This document shows, piece after piece, positions 12,006-24,588 of a stretch of 64,000 nucleotides of DNA. Source of the stretch: Pseudevernia furfuracea (taxonomy: Eukaryota; Ascomycota; Lecanoromycetes; Lecanorales; Parmeliaceae); contig JAIUPT010000032.1 in the NCBI GenBank assembly GCA_022315425.1, positions 310,001 through 374,000 of the forward strand, given 5' to 3'. Under the pieces are notes generated by a model. The model ran no database searches, was not told the origin of the DNA, and worked only from the letters and a program-made list of their open reading frames with translations. Within the stretch, counting starts at the first letter, position 1. Every line of letters starts with the position of its first letter. The position numbers and the translations under genes are program-made.

Positions 12006-12165
12006 CAATGTCTGCGGAGTCGAAACACGTCTTCTCTCGGGCCAAGCATACGGTGTCAGACCAAGGATGGTCTTTGCAGTGAGACTATTGAGCTGCATTA
12101 TCGGAGTGTCTGAAGTCATGGTTTCGACTGGGTATCTTTACAGAGGAAGATCTGTATGCTACCGT
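12006..12165 (+). pseudogene. hAT C-terminal dimerisation domain relic
   Basis: In a single frame, MSAESKHVFSRAKHTVSDQG continues to two in-frame TGA codons and then to SECLKSWFRLGIF. The pattern SAE(S/P)xRVFS followed by LxxEC(L)KSW is characteristic of fungal hAT transposase ends. It is degenerate and detached from the upstream frame. Confidence 0.7.
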
Positions 12166-12170
12166 CAGTA

Positions 12171-13003
12171 CCTTGTAGGAGGGGCCTGTGGGAGCTTTGG
12201 ACAACTATTAGTTTGGACTAGTCCAGACGGTGGACAGACTGTGTAAACAGCTTCAGTATGGACCAGTCTGGGCTGCCGGTCTAGTGGTCGGGACTATCAG
12301 GGCGCCTTGGAATTGCATCTGCCTTATGCATCAAAGCATACGCAGTAGGGCAAGACACTGTTGAGCCACTAGACAACAAGAGTTTGGATGATGAGTCAGG
12401 AATGGAGTAAGCGGACGTACGGTTACTGTTTACAAGTCATCTACATATCGCATCTCTTCGTAAAGTTGAGGTCCGTCTATAATTATATTTGAAATATGCC
12501 TCGTCGTCAAGAGAAAAGCTTGCACTCGAATTGTGGCTAAGCTCAGCCACGCACGCTAATTCTCCTACCTCTAGCCAGCTCAGGACCTTCCAGCAGGAAA
12601 AGCTGGGTCCTGCGGGTCAATTCAGCATCTCAGTTGTGCGGCTTGATGCACCAACGGGCAATCATATGCGAGTTCTTTGCCCAGGTTTGCAAGATACTTA
12701 CCGAACCATCGGCGCTATTCGCAAGCCACCGGATGTTTTCACAGGTCTCAGCCTCGCTCTAATTCTGAGGGTTCCTTTAACAGACTTCGTCCCTTATCAC
12801 CAGGCCTTATCACCAGGCTACAAGTTTTGGAGTCACGCCAAAAATATGATGAGTGACTCTTTCTGATCGGTCAAGATAAGGAATGGCTGTGGTGCTTTCA
12901 CCGGTCAAAGGAAATAAGACCCGCGTCTTAACGCTGTATTTCGTCTCCTTTATCTCATCTCATTTTGCCTCGCTCTTCAACAGTCCAACATCAACTTGGT
13001 AAG
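12171..13003. other. 3' flank of hAT relic and upstream region of membrane-protein gene
   Basis: No gene. 12195-12300 is rich in imperfect inverted motifs and includes the 10-bp palindrome GGACTAGTCC at 12215-12224. This may be subterminal sequence of the hAT remnant. A CT-rich leader (TTTCGTCTCCTTTATCTCATC) precedes the next gene. Confidence 0.45.
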
Positions 13004-14459
13004 ATGACCTGGATTTGGACTCTTATCGCGCTCTCCTTGCTGCCCTTTTTCAATGCTTGCATCGCCGCTTCTCTCGATCTATGCCCACTTAGTTTGAACG
13101 ACACTGTCATCACGTCCTCAAATATCACGTGGGCCCAAGCGGTAGACCAGCCCATTAGACAATTCGATGGTCCTTCCTACCTGCGTCCTGACATTGGTAC
13201 GTCCTTCTGCCGCCTCCAACATATTGCGTACTAAAACTCATACAGGCGGCGCACTGGTCCCATGGGTCTACAGCATCGTTATCCTCCTGATCCACATACC
13301 AGTGGTAATCATCCGCGTCGTCAAGTGGGAGTCCGTGCAAACATGGTGCCTCGGAGCCACCGTTTTCACCATCGGCGTTACAGCTCTAGCCTTCGCATCC
13401 ACGAAATTTCGCTCTGACAAGATCCTCACCTGGACGCCACTCCTACTAGTCATTGATGCCGGCAGCATGGCGCAAGTGCTATTCCTCATCGCCGAGGATT
13501 ACGAATTGCTCACTCGGCTGAAGCACGCCATCATGCCTGCCCGAGCGAAACCATCCGAAGAACCTTTCCTTAACGACAAGGAAGCCGGCAAAAGCGGCGA
13601 TCCTGACGAACTCGTCTCTATTACAACGCGCACTGTAGACCCTACTGCATCTACTAATGCCGAGCTCAGTCCACTGGACACGAAGCAATTACTGAAGGAA
13701 GCCCAGAACCAAGTCACGAGGTACGAGGTCTACGTCTCAAGCTTGGAAGGAGAGATCCAATCATGGCGCAGTGGAGAGACAGTACCCGAGGGGAAATGGG
13801 CTCCTCCATTAGCTGCCCCCAACGTCTCGAACCACCCGCCCCTATTCACCTCCAAACCCCTCTATATCGCTTTCGTATCGGCCCTTCTCCTAATCTCCAT
13901 CTTCGCCCTCCAATTCCTCGGCCTCCACCACGCCGTCAACGCCGCCAAACAGCCCGCCCCCTCCGTGTCCTGGTGCAGTCCCATCTTCCAGCCCTTCGGC
14001 GTCGCCGTGCTCGACGGCAACTGCAACGTCTGGCCGGTCCTGCAAACCTTCACCAAGGGCGTCGGCTGCATCCTGATCCCCGGCCACCAGCAGATGGCGT
14101 GGTTGGAAGCCACGGTCGCCGGCACCGGACTCTCGATCGCGCTGGAGCTGGTGGATATCGGCATCCTCGCGACCGTGCACGGCAGTGCCAGGATCCGCGG
14201 CGTCAAGATGCGGCGGCCGTGGTTCACCATGTTCAGTGGCGTGGCCGTGCTCGGGCTCGTCTTGGTGTTTGGGGTCGTGTACGGTACGATCCTGCCGCCG
14301 GGGATATCGGAGAAGGTGTGGGTCGTCACGGACGCCGGGACGGTGACGGTGTATGAAGGAACGCTGGGAACGGCGGGACTTCGGGGGGCGATGATCGGAT
14401 GGAATGATGGCGTCTTTCAAGGGTGGGGACCTACCTATTTCGGGAGCTGGGCTGTCTGA
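13004..14459 (+). CDS. multipass membrane protein, unknown function
   Basis: Exons 13004-13196 and 13246-14459 (1407 nt, 468 aa). The ATG at 13004 begins a hydrophobic signal (TWIWTLIALSLLPFFNACIA) and is preferred to upstream non-ATG codons. The join ...LRPDI-GGALVPWVYS is in frame. After a roughly 60-residue lumenal or extracellular segment there are hydrophobic spans at WVYSIVILLIHIPVVIIRVV, a second at TWCLGATVFTIGVTALAFA and a third at WTPLLLVIDAGSMAQVLFLI. A polar loop with a short coiled-coil-like stretch (LLKEAQNQVTRYEVYVSSLE) comes next. Further spans are at ALLLISIFALQFLGL, TGLSIALELVDIGILATV and FSGVAVLGLVLVFGVVYG. I do not recognise the family. GC at third positions rises sharply after about 13,800. 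It is convergent with the helicase gene, 348 bp away. Confidence 0.75.
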
Positions 14460-14807
14460 CACGTTTTGAGGTAATACAGTGTGGGGGGCGATCAGTGTAT
14501 GGTAGCGGGCCTGTTGCTTTTCTGGGTTCTCTTTCCGATTTTGGATTTACCCTGGTTGATTGGTTGCTCGGTTGACATCAAAGGAGATTTGCATTCTTTG
14601 TCTAGCTATCAGGTCATCATCATTAAGCATTAAGGAGGCTAGCATCCCATCATTTCATGAAAAACATTCCATCAGACCAATCCAATCCTCACCCGAAAAA
14701 ACATCACCGAGGCTACCCAGCCCTTTGTCACAAATCGAACAGTCTTTCCAATCCCCCAACGGGTTCAAAGAGAGGCGGAGCGATGCCCTTCCGAGTCCCC
14801 AAACAAA
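14460..14807. other. convergent 3' intergenic gap
   Basis: 348 bp between two convergent stop codons. It should hold both 3' UTRs. No hairpin or other element was recognised. Confidence 0.6.
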
Positions 14808-17800
14808 CTAACTCAGACCGAGCTGCCCGTCGGAAACAAAATGCGAGCCCCCCGCACACCGATATCCACCACTCTGTTTGATCCACTGAAACCCCGCACA
14901 GCACACGCCCATCTGCCGCAGCCTCACCTGCACCTGTTCCTCGCGCTTCCGCCTGACCTCCTGCAGCCGCATCTTCTCCAACTCCTCCATCGCCTTCTCG
15001 CGCGCCTGCCGCGCCGCTCGCTCCTCGAGGCGGGCTCGCTCTCGCTTGCGCTTGAGGTTTTGGATCTCGGCTTCGTCGTCTTCGTCTTTGGTTTTGGCTT
15101 GTTCGAGCTGCTTGAGGGCGGCGAGTTTCTCGCGTTCCTTGGCCGCTGCGCTTTCGAGGGTGGATGTTCCGCTCCGGAGGGCTCCGGCGGATATCTTGGG
15201 TTGGGCTCTTTGGGCCTGGATGTCTGCTTGTAGCTGGAACCATATTTCGTCCGAGACGCCATCGTCGCGCTGGACGTCCGCGTCCTGGGCCGGGGAGGGA
15301 ACCGTTTCGATCGGTGGCGGCGGTGGCTCAGCCGTTTCCTTTGCTTGCGTTGTGGTGGTTGCTGTAGGCATGGGTGGCTGAGGGTCTTGCAGCTGTTGCA
15401 GAAGCTCTTGAGGGATTCCCCGCGTGGTGTTGGACGGTAGGTTTGTGCTCCGGTCTTTTCTCTCTCTCAACATGGTTTTAGTGTGCCGCAAGATCTCGTC
15501 CGCAGAAATGGCCAAGGCATCTGACGTCGATGCTTGCGTCCTAAAGACAGATCCAATCATCGTTTTGGCCAGGGTTTTGATGTCCCTAGCATTGCCCCAT
15601 GAGGGCAAAGATGCGAATTGCTTGAGAAGTACCACCATCTCCTTGTGCAATCTGCTTTCGGATTCCATTATCGAAGGGGTTTGGATGTCTTGCTCTTCGA
15701 TGCTTCGCTTCAGGACTGCCAGACAATGCTCAGGGCTCATGTTTCTGAAGACGATCTGTTCGGGGAACCGGCTGGCTAGACCTGGGTTCACGGAAATTAA
15801 GTTGTTGATATCCTTGTCGTAGCCTGCAAGGATCACAACGATCTTGTCCATGAACGTAGGTTTCGTGAGTAGATCGACAAGTTCATTGATTGCTTCTGTT
15901 GCAAAATGGCCCTCTGCTAGACGGTATGCTTCATCCACGAACAAGACTTTCCCGAGCGCTTTCTCGAGCTGCGCACGAGTTTTTGGACCCGTCTGGCCAA
16001 CGTAGGACCCAATGAGATCTGAGGCGGAGCACTCGACTACTTCAACAGCACTCAAGAAGCCCATGTCGAAGAACACTTGACCCATCTTCCGAGCAGTGGT
16101 AGTCTTGCCTGTTCCTATGGTTCATATACTCAGCCACAATCCACCCAATTAGCGATGACTATGGACTCACCTGGTGGCCCCTTGAACAAGAAGTTGGTGG
16201 GGATCATGCCACGAGACTGACGATTTCGAGCTTTCATGTTCTGAGCTATCTGCTGATAGCCGGCCAATTTTTCAATGACTTCTTCGCAGCCCACAATATC
16301 CTCAAACAGCTTTTGTAAATTAGTAGCGGCATTTTCGCCTCTTTGGAAGTCGGGATCAAAGTCCTGAGGTTCGAAAGTGACATCGAAACTTTGTTGGAGG
16401 GCAGGCTTTGAGGATTGTCTTGCCTGATATAGACCTTTTGCAAGACCGAGTAGATTCTCGACCTAAAGTATAAGGTGGTCAATGCAATGCTCCTTGAAAT
16501 TCTGTAGTGAAATGGAGCCTCACCTCTCCAGCGTTTCCAAAATTTGGTCGGTTCCGACCCCTGCTCAAGACCTCAATCGCCACAGACTTTGCCTCTGATG
16601 TTGCATCAAGGTCTTGGTGCCTCATCTTCAGTTCAAGAATCTCAAGCAGCTCTTCGTTGTCGAAATCCTCGAAGTGGAAAGCAGACTCGATGGCAAACCT
16701 AGCAGCCCCAATTAGCATTTACGGGATTCATCGTGTGAATTATGGCATTGACGGAGAATGTTAACCTTCGCGACAGACCTGGGTTAACGTTCTGAAACAT
16801 CGTTCGAATCTCGTTCTCGTAACCGAGAAGCAGGACACATCTATCTTCTCCGGGTACGCTTTGAACCTCTGCCACGATCGTATCGATTACTGCAGTCTTG
16901 TACGTATCACTCTGATTTCCAGCCCCACCATTGCCGGAGTAGAGCATGTAAGCTTCGTCGATGATCAGAACTTTCCCAACCGTTGTACTCAAAATGTTTT
17001 TTGTGTTGCTTTCTGACTGGCCTAAGACACTACCAATGAAGTCCGCAGGGTTCTTAATGACGACTATGACGAAGAATGTTAACGGTTCATATCCTTTTCA
17101 CGTCATGTAATATCTCACCTTCGCCATTGCTGAGGAGACCTAGATCAGCAAGGATTTGCCCGTACAACTTGGCTACCGACGTCTTTCCCGTCCCAGGATT
17201 GCCAAGGAAGACACGGTTCAGCGACGTAGCAATGGGAGACTTCTCCTTCAGCTCTCTTTCATAGTTGACGCTGATACGGTCAATCATACCTTTGATAGAC
17301 TCCTTGACAGTCTTGAGGCCAGTGAGCTCTTGCAGCTTCTCCCATGCCACGCTGCTGAGGATCGCCTGGGACGGGTCTGGTCCAATTAGATCTTCTTTCG
17401 TGAGCAAGAAGTCGTCAGGGCAAAGCCCATCCCTGCGCTCGTGTTTCAGACGATCAGCTTGGCGTTCGGCAATCTTGGAATACGTCGTCTGTAGCGCTCT
17501 AGCGTTGCCAAAGCCGGGGCGGCCTCGACCTCTACCCAGGCGTCTGACCACGATACGCATGTAGAGACCCTCTGTGCCCCCTTCAATGGCCATTCTACCC
17601 TCGTAACGCTTCTCGATTCGTTGTTGCAGCATCCGCAGCAACTCGTCGTCCTGATAGTCCGTGAACTGTAAGGTGTATGGGACTCGGCTAGGGAGCCCAG
17701 GATTGTGCTCGAAGAACTTCTCCATCTCTTTGTTGTAGCCTGCCAAGATGAAGACAATCTTGCCAACGTTGTTCTCCATTTCTGCGAGGATAAAATCCAA

Positions 17801-20800
17801 GACCTGACGGCCACCGAAATTATGTTGATCAGCAAGCTGATAGGCTTCATCTAAGAAGAGAGCACCTCCGCCAGCATTGTGGATCTCTTCGATGTGCTTT
17901 TTGATACCCGCTACGCCATCATTCGCTAGGCGCGATCCAGTCGTCTCCACGAAGGCGTCGCCTGGCAAGGCTCCGAGCGACGTCAGTATCTTGGCATACA
18001 GGCGAGCAACCGTGGTTTTCCCTGTTGTTTGCTAAGTGTCAGGGAAGCGCCTGTAATGGGGCTTAGGAAACATACCTGTACCTGGATTTCCCAGGAACGC
18101 TACGTTCAACCGATCTTCTTTCATGTTCGAATTCTGACGTACGCCAGCATCAATCTTGGCCTTGATCTTAAGGATCTGCAATTTGACCTCCTCCAGGCCC
18201 ACCATATCCATCACAGAATCGATCGCGTCATTACTTGCGTTCTCCATCTTTTTCTGACTCTCCCATTCTTCTTTCGCAGGCGATTCACGTTTAGCCCGGT
18301 CTTCATGAGTCTTTGGCTCAGCAAGTTCCGGCGCCAGAACTGGCTTGTTGCTATGCGGATGGGTTGACTTGGCTCGGGTTGGTTTAACATTGGGGTCGGC
18401 CGCCTTAACGTCTGTGGATCGCGGTTGAGGCTGTGGCGATGGGTGTTCTTTTCCGTCAGCCAACGCCCTAGTCTTCTCAATGTCTTGTTCCTTTTGTCGA
18501 ATGGCAGCCTCTCTTTCACGAGACGTTTGAGCGTCTTTCATCTTTTGCCTCTCGACGTCTAGCATAGCATCTAGCCTAGCCATGTATGCAAGGTGTTCAT
18601 TGTCTTTTCGAGCGCGCTCCTCTTTAATCTTCAAGGCCTTCTGCATCTCATCTTGGCGTCTCTTTGCGTCTTCCTCGCACCTGGTGCATGCTTTAGGAGG
18701 GGGTTTGTGACATTTCCACGACTGTTTGTGACCTTTGGGGCACTGATCGTGCAAAACATACCCGCATTGCACCTTTGAATGGTCAAATAGCTGGTGACAT
18801 TTTTGTGGGCAGAGGTGGACACCACAATTAAGTGTAGTACCACTGAGGCAAATATAGTCAACAACATAGAATTGATAGGGACTGCTGGTAGCTTACCATG
18901 GCTCATTGCATCCTCCATCAGGACATTCGATGTCAAAATCGACGATCCCCCGTAAGATAGCAGTTCGTTTTGGATGCCGCTCACACTTCACTGGAAGCCC
19001 ATCGTAGATATAGCCACCTTGTTTAAGCAAGCCAAACAACTTTTCCCATAATTCCTTACCCTTGCGAGCTTCGAGAAACGTCTCCGGGTTACCAATCATT
19101 ATGAGGCCGTCTCGAGCTCGAGAAAGCAGGACATTCAAGCGCTCCGGAGCTAAGACCCAACTTAGCCGCTATATGACCTGTACAATCCCACGGAAATCTG
19201 TACTTACCCGCCATGAAACCGATATCGCCAGCCTCGTTACTTCTAGTCAATGAAGCAATCACAATCTAGGTGTGAAATGATGAGCGCTGGAATACAATGA
19301 TTTGATCAATTCGACTCACCTCACTTTCTTCACCCTGATAGTTGTCTAATAGTTGCGAAAGAAGGAAGGTCAGCAACGTGCATCTGCATCACACGAGTGG
19401 CTCTTTGAAATTATCGAGCGAGGGACTGGAGGAGGAAATACTTACCGATTGTTGAAAGATTGATCTTCCGACGGTTCAACTTTGCACTTGCCGCCGGCAG
19501 TAGACCCGCACGGACTAAGTCGAACGAATCAAGGTCATTGAGAATGGGGTCGTTATCTTGGCTAAGTATCGACTGGAGGAGATGCAACTGCCCAAGATAA
19601 GGCGTGAGGATGACTATCTTTTCGGTTCCGTACCCTTGTTGTGCGAGGTAGCGAACGCACTTGAGGACCATATCGACCTCAAATCGGTTCTGCTTGGATG
19701 ATATGGAGCTCATGTCCTTCCAATTAGCTGTTTCCTTGGCCTCGTCTTCGCGATGCTCATGTGAAATAAAGACTAGATTGGATTGAAGACCGCGGATATC
19801 AGGACGGCCTTGAGTTTTGGGCGCATCAATCAAGCCAGGATAAGTCAAGGAGCGAATTAGAGAGGAAATCTCTGGGCGCATCCGGTGCTGCTGGTGGAGT
19901 GTCTTGTGAGGGAAATCTTTTCGAATCAGTCTCTCAAAAAGTGATCGGTTCAGGTCGTAGCCTTCGCCATTCTCTACAGTCAACTTGTAGTTGTTTACCT
20001 TGGGGCGCAGCTGCTCGTGATCGCCGATTAGGATCAATTGCTGAGTTTGTGGGCCGAGGGCTGTGATCACATGGCTTTCAAGGATTTCGCCTGCCTCCTC
20101 CACCAGAACGACATCTCGCGATGCTGCTTGGAGCTCCTGTGAGTACTTCGCCGCGGCTGTTGTTGTACAGGCAATGATGCGTCTAGATGCAATGATCTTG
20201 GCATCTTTTTGCTTGAACATTCGTCCGAGCTGGCCTTGGAGGTCATTGTACTTCTCAGCAATGGTGTAGAGATCCGAAACTTGCTCTTTGAGAATATCAA
20301 ATCTCCACTTTCCCATGGAAGCTTGCCTGGCTGCACTCGATAACTGCCATACGTGTTTCGAGGATTTCTGGACTCGGTCGAAGAAATTGCCGGCATTTCC
20401 GCCATTCGCCCAGCGATCAATCAAGTATGAGTCATTAACAGCTCTTCCACGTTGCCCGACTAGAACGGATCCGTCCTCTGCTTTTGGCACTGTAAAAGCC
20501 TCAAGAAAATCTGCATATTCGGGATGGAATTCTAGGTATTCTAACAACTGCGCGGATCGAATATTTGCTGACTTGTATTGCGAGAACGCCGTATGCAAGC
20601 TGTTAGCCATTTCATTAGTCTTAGACTTCAGCTGTTCGATTATTTTCCAGGATGAAGATGACTGTCTAAATGTACTAGATTGATCGTAGAGTGCCATGCA
20701 TTTCGTTCGAGGAGTAGACTTGCCTCCCAGCCGAACCATATCGCTCGCTGGGATTCCGATATCAAGCAAATCTTCTAGGAATTGGTCTAGGGCATGGTTG

Positions 20801-22441
20801 GTGAAACATACAACATGAATCACTTTGTCTGTGAATTGATGGATAGATTTCGCGATCAAGGCTCCAATGAACGATTTGCCCGTGCCTGTATGATGGTTAA
20901 AAGTACGTTCGTCGTAGCGAAGCACCAATGTTCTTACCTGGCGGTCCCTGTATCAAGCTCACCTTTTGTTTCAAGCCGGTCAACAAAGACGAAGATTGAG
21001 AGTCGTCTAGATGGATGGACTTTGTGGTGTTCAGCAGGCTCTGTAGATCTCTGGCGGGATCACTCTCTACATGACCTATTAAGGCTGTGGGCGCATGCGG
21101 AGGTTGAGGCATCGAGCTCTCAGGGTACCAAAAGAGTAACTCGTCCACCAGCGGCATATCTTTGAGCTCTTGGAGTCCTCGCAGCACTGGCTCGAAAGCG
21201 AAAACCGCTGTGTCTATCTGCACCAACCTGACAGACTCCGCGGTCTTCAACCTGAGTAGTGCTTTTGTAGTGCTCGTCTTGCCCGTAAATTGCAGGGTGA
21301 CGACTGGAAACTTGTCTGCCAACTGGTCGGTGTCTCGATCAATGGTTGGGAACGCGACAATTTCTCCATCCAGGACGAGGCACGTCAGAGACTGGTGTTT
21401 AAAAACATTACGATTGTTTTCCAGATACGCTTTGCGGCCCCCGGGCTTGCAATGGAACAGCTGCCGAAGATCCGTAGTAGCTTGAAGCCGCATCTCCCAT
21501 GGATGACGCTTTCGAGGATCTCCACAGACAACGTCGAGAACTGTAAAACCATCAATGATGAGACCCCTGTGCTTTCCCTTCTTTTTCCCAAATATAATCT
21601 GGAGCTCATCACGCATCTCTGCGAGCATGTCGTCACGAAGCAAGCGAAATTGATTGTCCAAATGTGTGACCAGGCGCTTCTCAGTGTTTTCAGGATCCTC
21701 AATTGTTTCAGCCAGGCGGAGGAAGGGGTCTTCCTTGGATAGTATCTCATCGGCTGTCGGAAGAATAGCGACCTCTCTAAAATCTGTGAAGTCATTATCA
21801 TGCCGACCTCCAGGGCCAAAATCTATGTTTTCTCCGCTCGGCGAATTGAACGTCGAGAGAACATGCTTGATTCGTTGCCCAAGCGTTCGCACCTCAAACG
21901 AAGACGAGTCGATGAGTAGTCTTTGGATTGATGTATCTTGTGCCAAGCCCCGGTACTCGATAGTTTGTTCTGGTGGTAGACATATCAATTCTTGCAATAG
22001 CCAGCCAAAACACTGCTGAGCGGCTGCATCTAAAGAGCCAGCGCGAAACGACAACACGAAAGCGTTCCAGAAAATAGGCGGCTCCACGACATGTAGTATG
22101 ATTCGATGTAAGTACTCCCCTCCCAGAATAATCTTCAGGGTCGGACACTGGATGTATCGAATGAGGTTGGTGGCTGGACCATTTTGGAACGAAGGGGCTG
22201 CACTGAAACGCATGCAGGCTTGCACCGAAGATAGACCGTGTGGACTTGAGATGACTCTCTCAATACAGGTGGGCGGATCCGGCTGTCCGCAGAGAGCCTC
22301 GATGAAAAGGATACCATTCTGTACCGTTTTCAAAGTTTGGTCACCGTACAGGATAGAGTCGAGGAACCTGGCAAGTTTGGTTGCTCGACCGGGATCGCGG
22401 ACTGCAGAGCTTGATGCGGACATCGGTAAGCTGGGAGTCAT
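14808..22441 (-). CDS. SF1 helicase / NFX1-type zinc finger / triple CbxX-type AAA ATPase
   Basis: Eleven exons: 20938-22441, 19446-20885, 19320-19345, 19208-19265, 18897-19149, 18076-18842, 17119-18021, 16766-17063, 16524-16698, 16171-16462 and 14808-16114 (7023 nt, 2340 aa, all phases consistent). Residues about 480-1060 are a UPF1/ZNFX1-like helicase: IQGPPGTGKSFIGALIAKS, LVEEAGEILE, LIGDHEQLRP, LHQQHRMRPEI, DNYQGEESEIVIASLTRSN and ERLNVLLSRARDGL. Residues about 1060-1150 are cysteine-rich NFX1-type (CPDGGCNEPC, LNCGVHLCPQKCHQL). A charged coiled coil follows. Three CbbX/SpoVK AAA modules have Walker A GNPGTGKTT, GNPGTGKTS and GPPGTGKTT near 1350, 1620 and 1905, each with a DEAY Walker B. 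The tail is another charged coiled coil ending CAGFQWIKQSGGYRCAGG. An RNA/RNP remodelling role is inferred from the helicase. Two exons are only 26 and 58 nt. Confidence 0.93.
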
Positions 22442-24588
22442 AGTGAGGGGAAGGTGGAGTAACAAAATCTACATAGCTTATAGGCTATACAAGGAGAGCT
22501 GGATGAGACAATGGGACAAAGGAAGAAGGCACTAGGACCATCTTCGAGATAGGAAACTTGAACCTAACAAGCAAACAGTTGAAGTCTTGAAGATTATACT
22601 GGCAATTCCGCAAGGCTGCGGAAGCCTACAAGGTACGCCAAGGTACGGCTTTTGCAAGGCCCAATCAGACAGCATGCATGCAGCATAATCAAAGATGCCA
22701 ATGCAAGCGCCCGCTGCAAGGAACTGTTTTGGTGACTGTTTGACCACCAGAGGGCAAGAGAGAAAGGTGTTGGCAATTGTAGACATTTTCAAGTTGTACC
22801 GGTCTAACAATACAAAAGAGAAGTCTTCTCTTGTCTATAATACGGGATCATAGAAAGAGGTTGAGAGGGTCGGTCCTGCTGTAGACAATGCACTAAACTA
22901 TACTGGTACTAGTGCTTTTATAAGACTTTTCACCGCCTACTTCGCGCTGCTCGTTCGTGATTTGTACAGAAGTATCGTTCATCTCCGGACCATTCAAGCT
23001 TGTTTGCCATCTTTACGAGATGTCAAAATTGAGAAACCCCTTTGATCGTGGCTGTTTCTACGGATGAGTTCTATTGGTTCTAAGTGTACAAGGAATCTTA
23101 TCATTTTCGATTACAGGTGCGTGTAGGCACTCCAGGCTTGAGATACTCAGTGTTGAGCACATATTGACTCAGCGTCTTTTCTTCCTAGTCTGGAAGTTCC
23201 GCCACCTTTGCGGTAGTCCATCCTGATGTGGCAACTTCAACCCGTCAGCCTCGAATCCTATTTTACTTGATAATAGTAGCCGTAAAGGTATTGAGAAAGG
23301 AGCCTGAGTGCGTGTGATGGACAAGACGGATAATGTAGTTCTTTTGCGTGGGACTTGGGGCAGAGATGGTAGACATTAGGCGTGAGACCGATGAGGCGGT
23401 CGAAGAAGATAGCCCCATCCTGCAAGCAGGGAGAGATAGATCTGCCGAAAAGAAAGCGAATTCGCGGAAGCATCAGCCTCGGGGTAAAATATCTGCCGTT
23501 CAAACGAACATGACCAATATCATCAACTAATGCCTCCGTTTTGTCAAGGCAGCTTGGAGGAATATGCTGCATGCTCGCATGGTAACAGAATGTCGATCAC
23601 ATGTGTATTTTTCGATGTGCTGGCTGGAGGGAATCAAGAATGTTGAGCAAAGGAAAAGGTGAAAAGCAAATAAAAGATGTGGTGGATATTACCCACTACT
23701 CGTATCCCCCCGCCAGTGCCGACGTAAGCCTCATGCACGAAACCGTTTACGCTCGCCATCGTCTTTCGTCGACCGGTGGGGCTTTCTGACTTGACATCCC
23801 CGTAGGTGCAACAAGCAAGCTTTCTCGTTTCAGTTTCAAGATGAGGAGGGCAGACCAATCGCAGTGATGTGGGAAGGTACGAGTCAAGAAAGTCAGCAGT
23901 AATGTTCAGATATCCAGATGGGCATCGTTCCGCCCTGGGGCGCACTAGGCTCGATGAAGACATTCAGCCAAAGCTGGGCCAAAAGCTGGGACCTACAAAA
24001 TATGACCGTCACAAAAGGGTCTATAGGTTCATGATTCGAATTAGTTGCTGCAGGTCTAACGCTAGGTCAAATCGAGACTAATTCTACAATCCCCGGGCAT
24101 ATCCTTTCACACTATATGACAGAGCAGGGGCGAGAGGGAGGCAAGCCCGGGACAAGGAGTAGTTCCGTGTACGAGTATCATTCGCAAATCTGCCCCTAGA
24201 AACCTATAGCCAAAGTAAATCGCATTGAGCAGGAACCCAAGTCCTGTGCATCTTCTCTCACGAGTCAGAATCTGGTACAGTCAAAAGGCCATGATTTCTA
24301 ACACGAGCGTAGATTTGATTGATTTGATGCACTCTTGGCGAAGTGCCATAACATCCAACGTACACTATACTTTCTTTTGCTATGACAAGCCCTACGCCTG
24401 TCACAGCGTAACACAAACGCTATACGGAGACGCTATCACGATATCTCCCCCATCCATATGCTCCAGCGCTTTCATGGTACAGTAAAGGGTATTAGTAGAG
24501 TAAGTATCTTATACACACGAAACGAAAGAAACGGAACGGATATAAAATGTACATCCCCAATCCCCTCTATTCACCACTCCTCACCCCC
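22442..24588. other. 2.1-kb intergenic region
   Basis: Upstream of the helicase gene and downstream of the formin. I found no supported coding frame, tRNA-like box pair or transposon ends. It is moderately AT-rich. Confidence 0.5.

Larger units (their letters stand above)
11125..12170 (+). mobile_element. hAT transposon remnant, catalytic core deleted
   Basis: The 5' part is an intact BED-finger frame (11125-11988). Only about 15 nt beyond its stop, the sequence at about 12000-12165 reads FIPTMSAESKHVFSRAKHTV and, after two stops, ALSECLKSWFRLGIFTEEDLY. That is the C-terminal dimerisation region of fungal hAT transposases. The RNase H-like core of several hundred residues normally between these parts is absent. 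The element is therefore an internally deleted, non-autonomous or dead hAT copy. Terminal inverted repeats and target duplications were not resolved. Confidence 0.75.

Noticed and set aside
12489..12866. 125-codon plus-strand open frame after the hAT relic
   Set aside because: It begins with TTG, has no motif, and lies in transposon flank; no support as a gene.
22442..22465. Eight extra codons at the helicase N-terminus
   Set aside because: The open frame there begins with TTG; ATG 22441 is the first true start.
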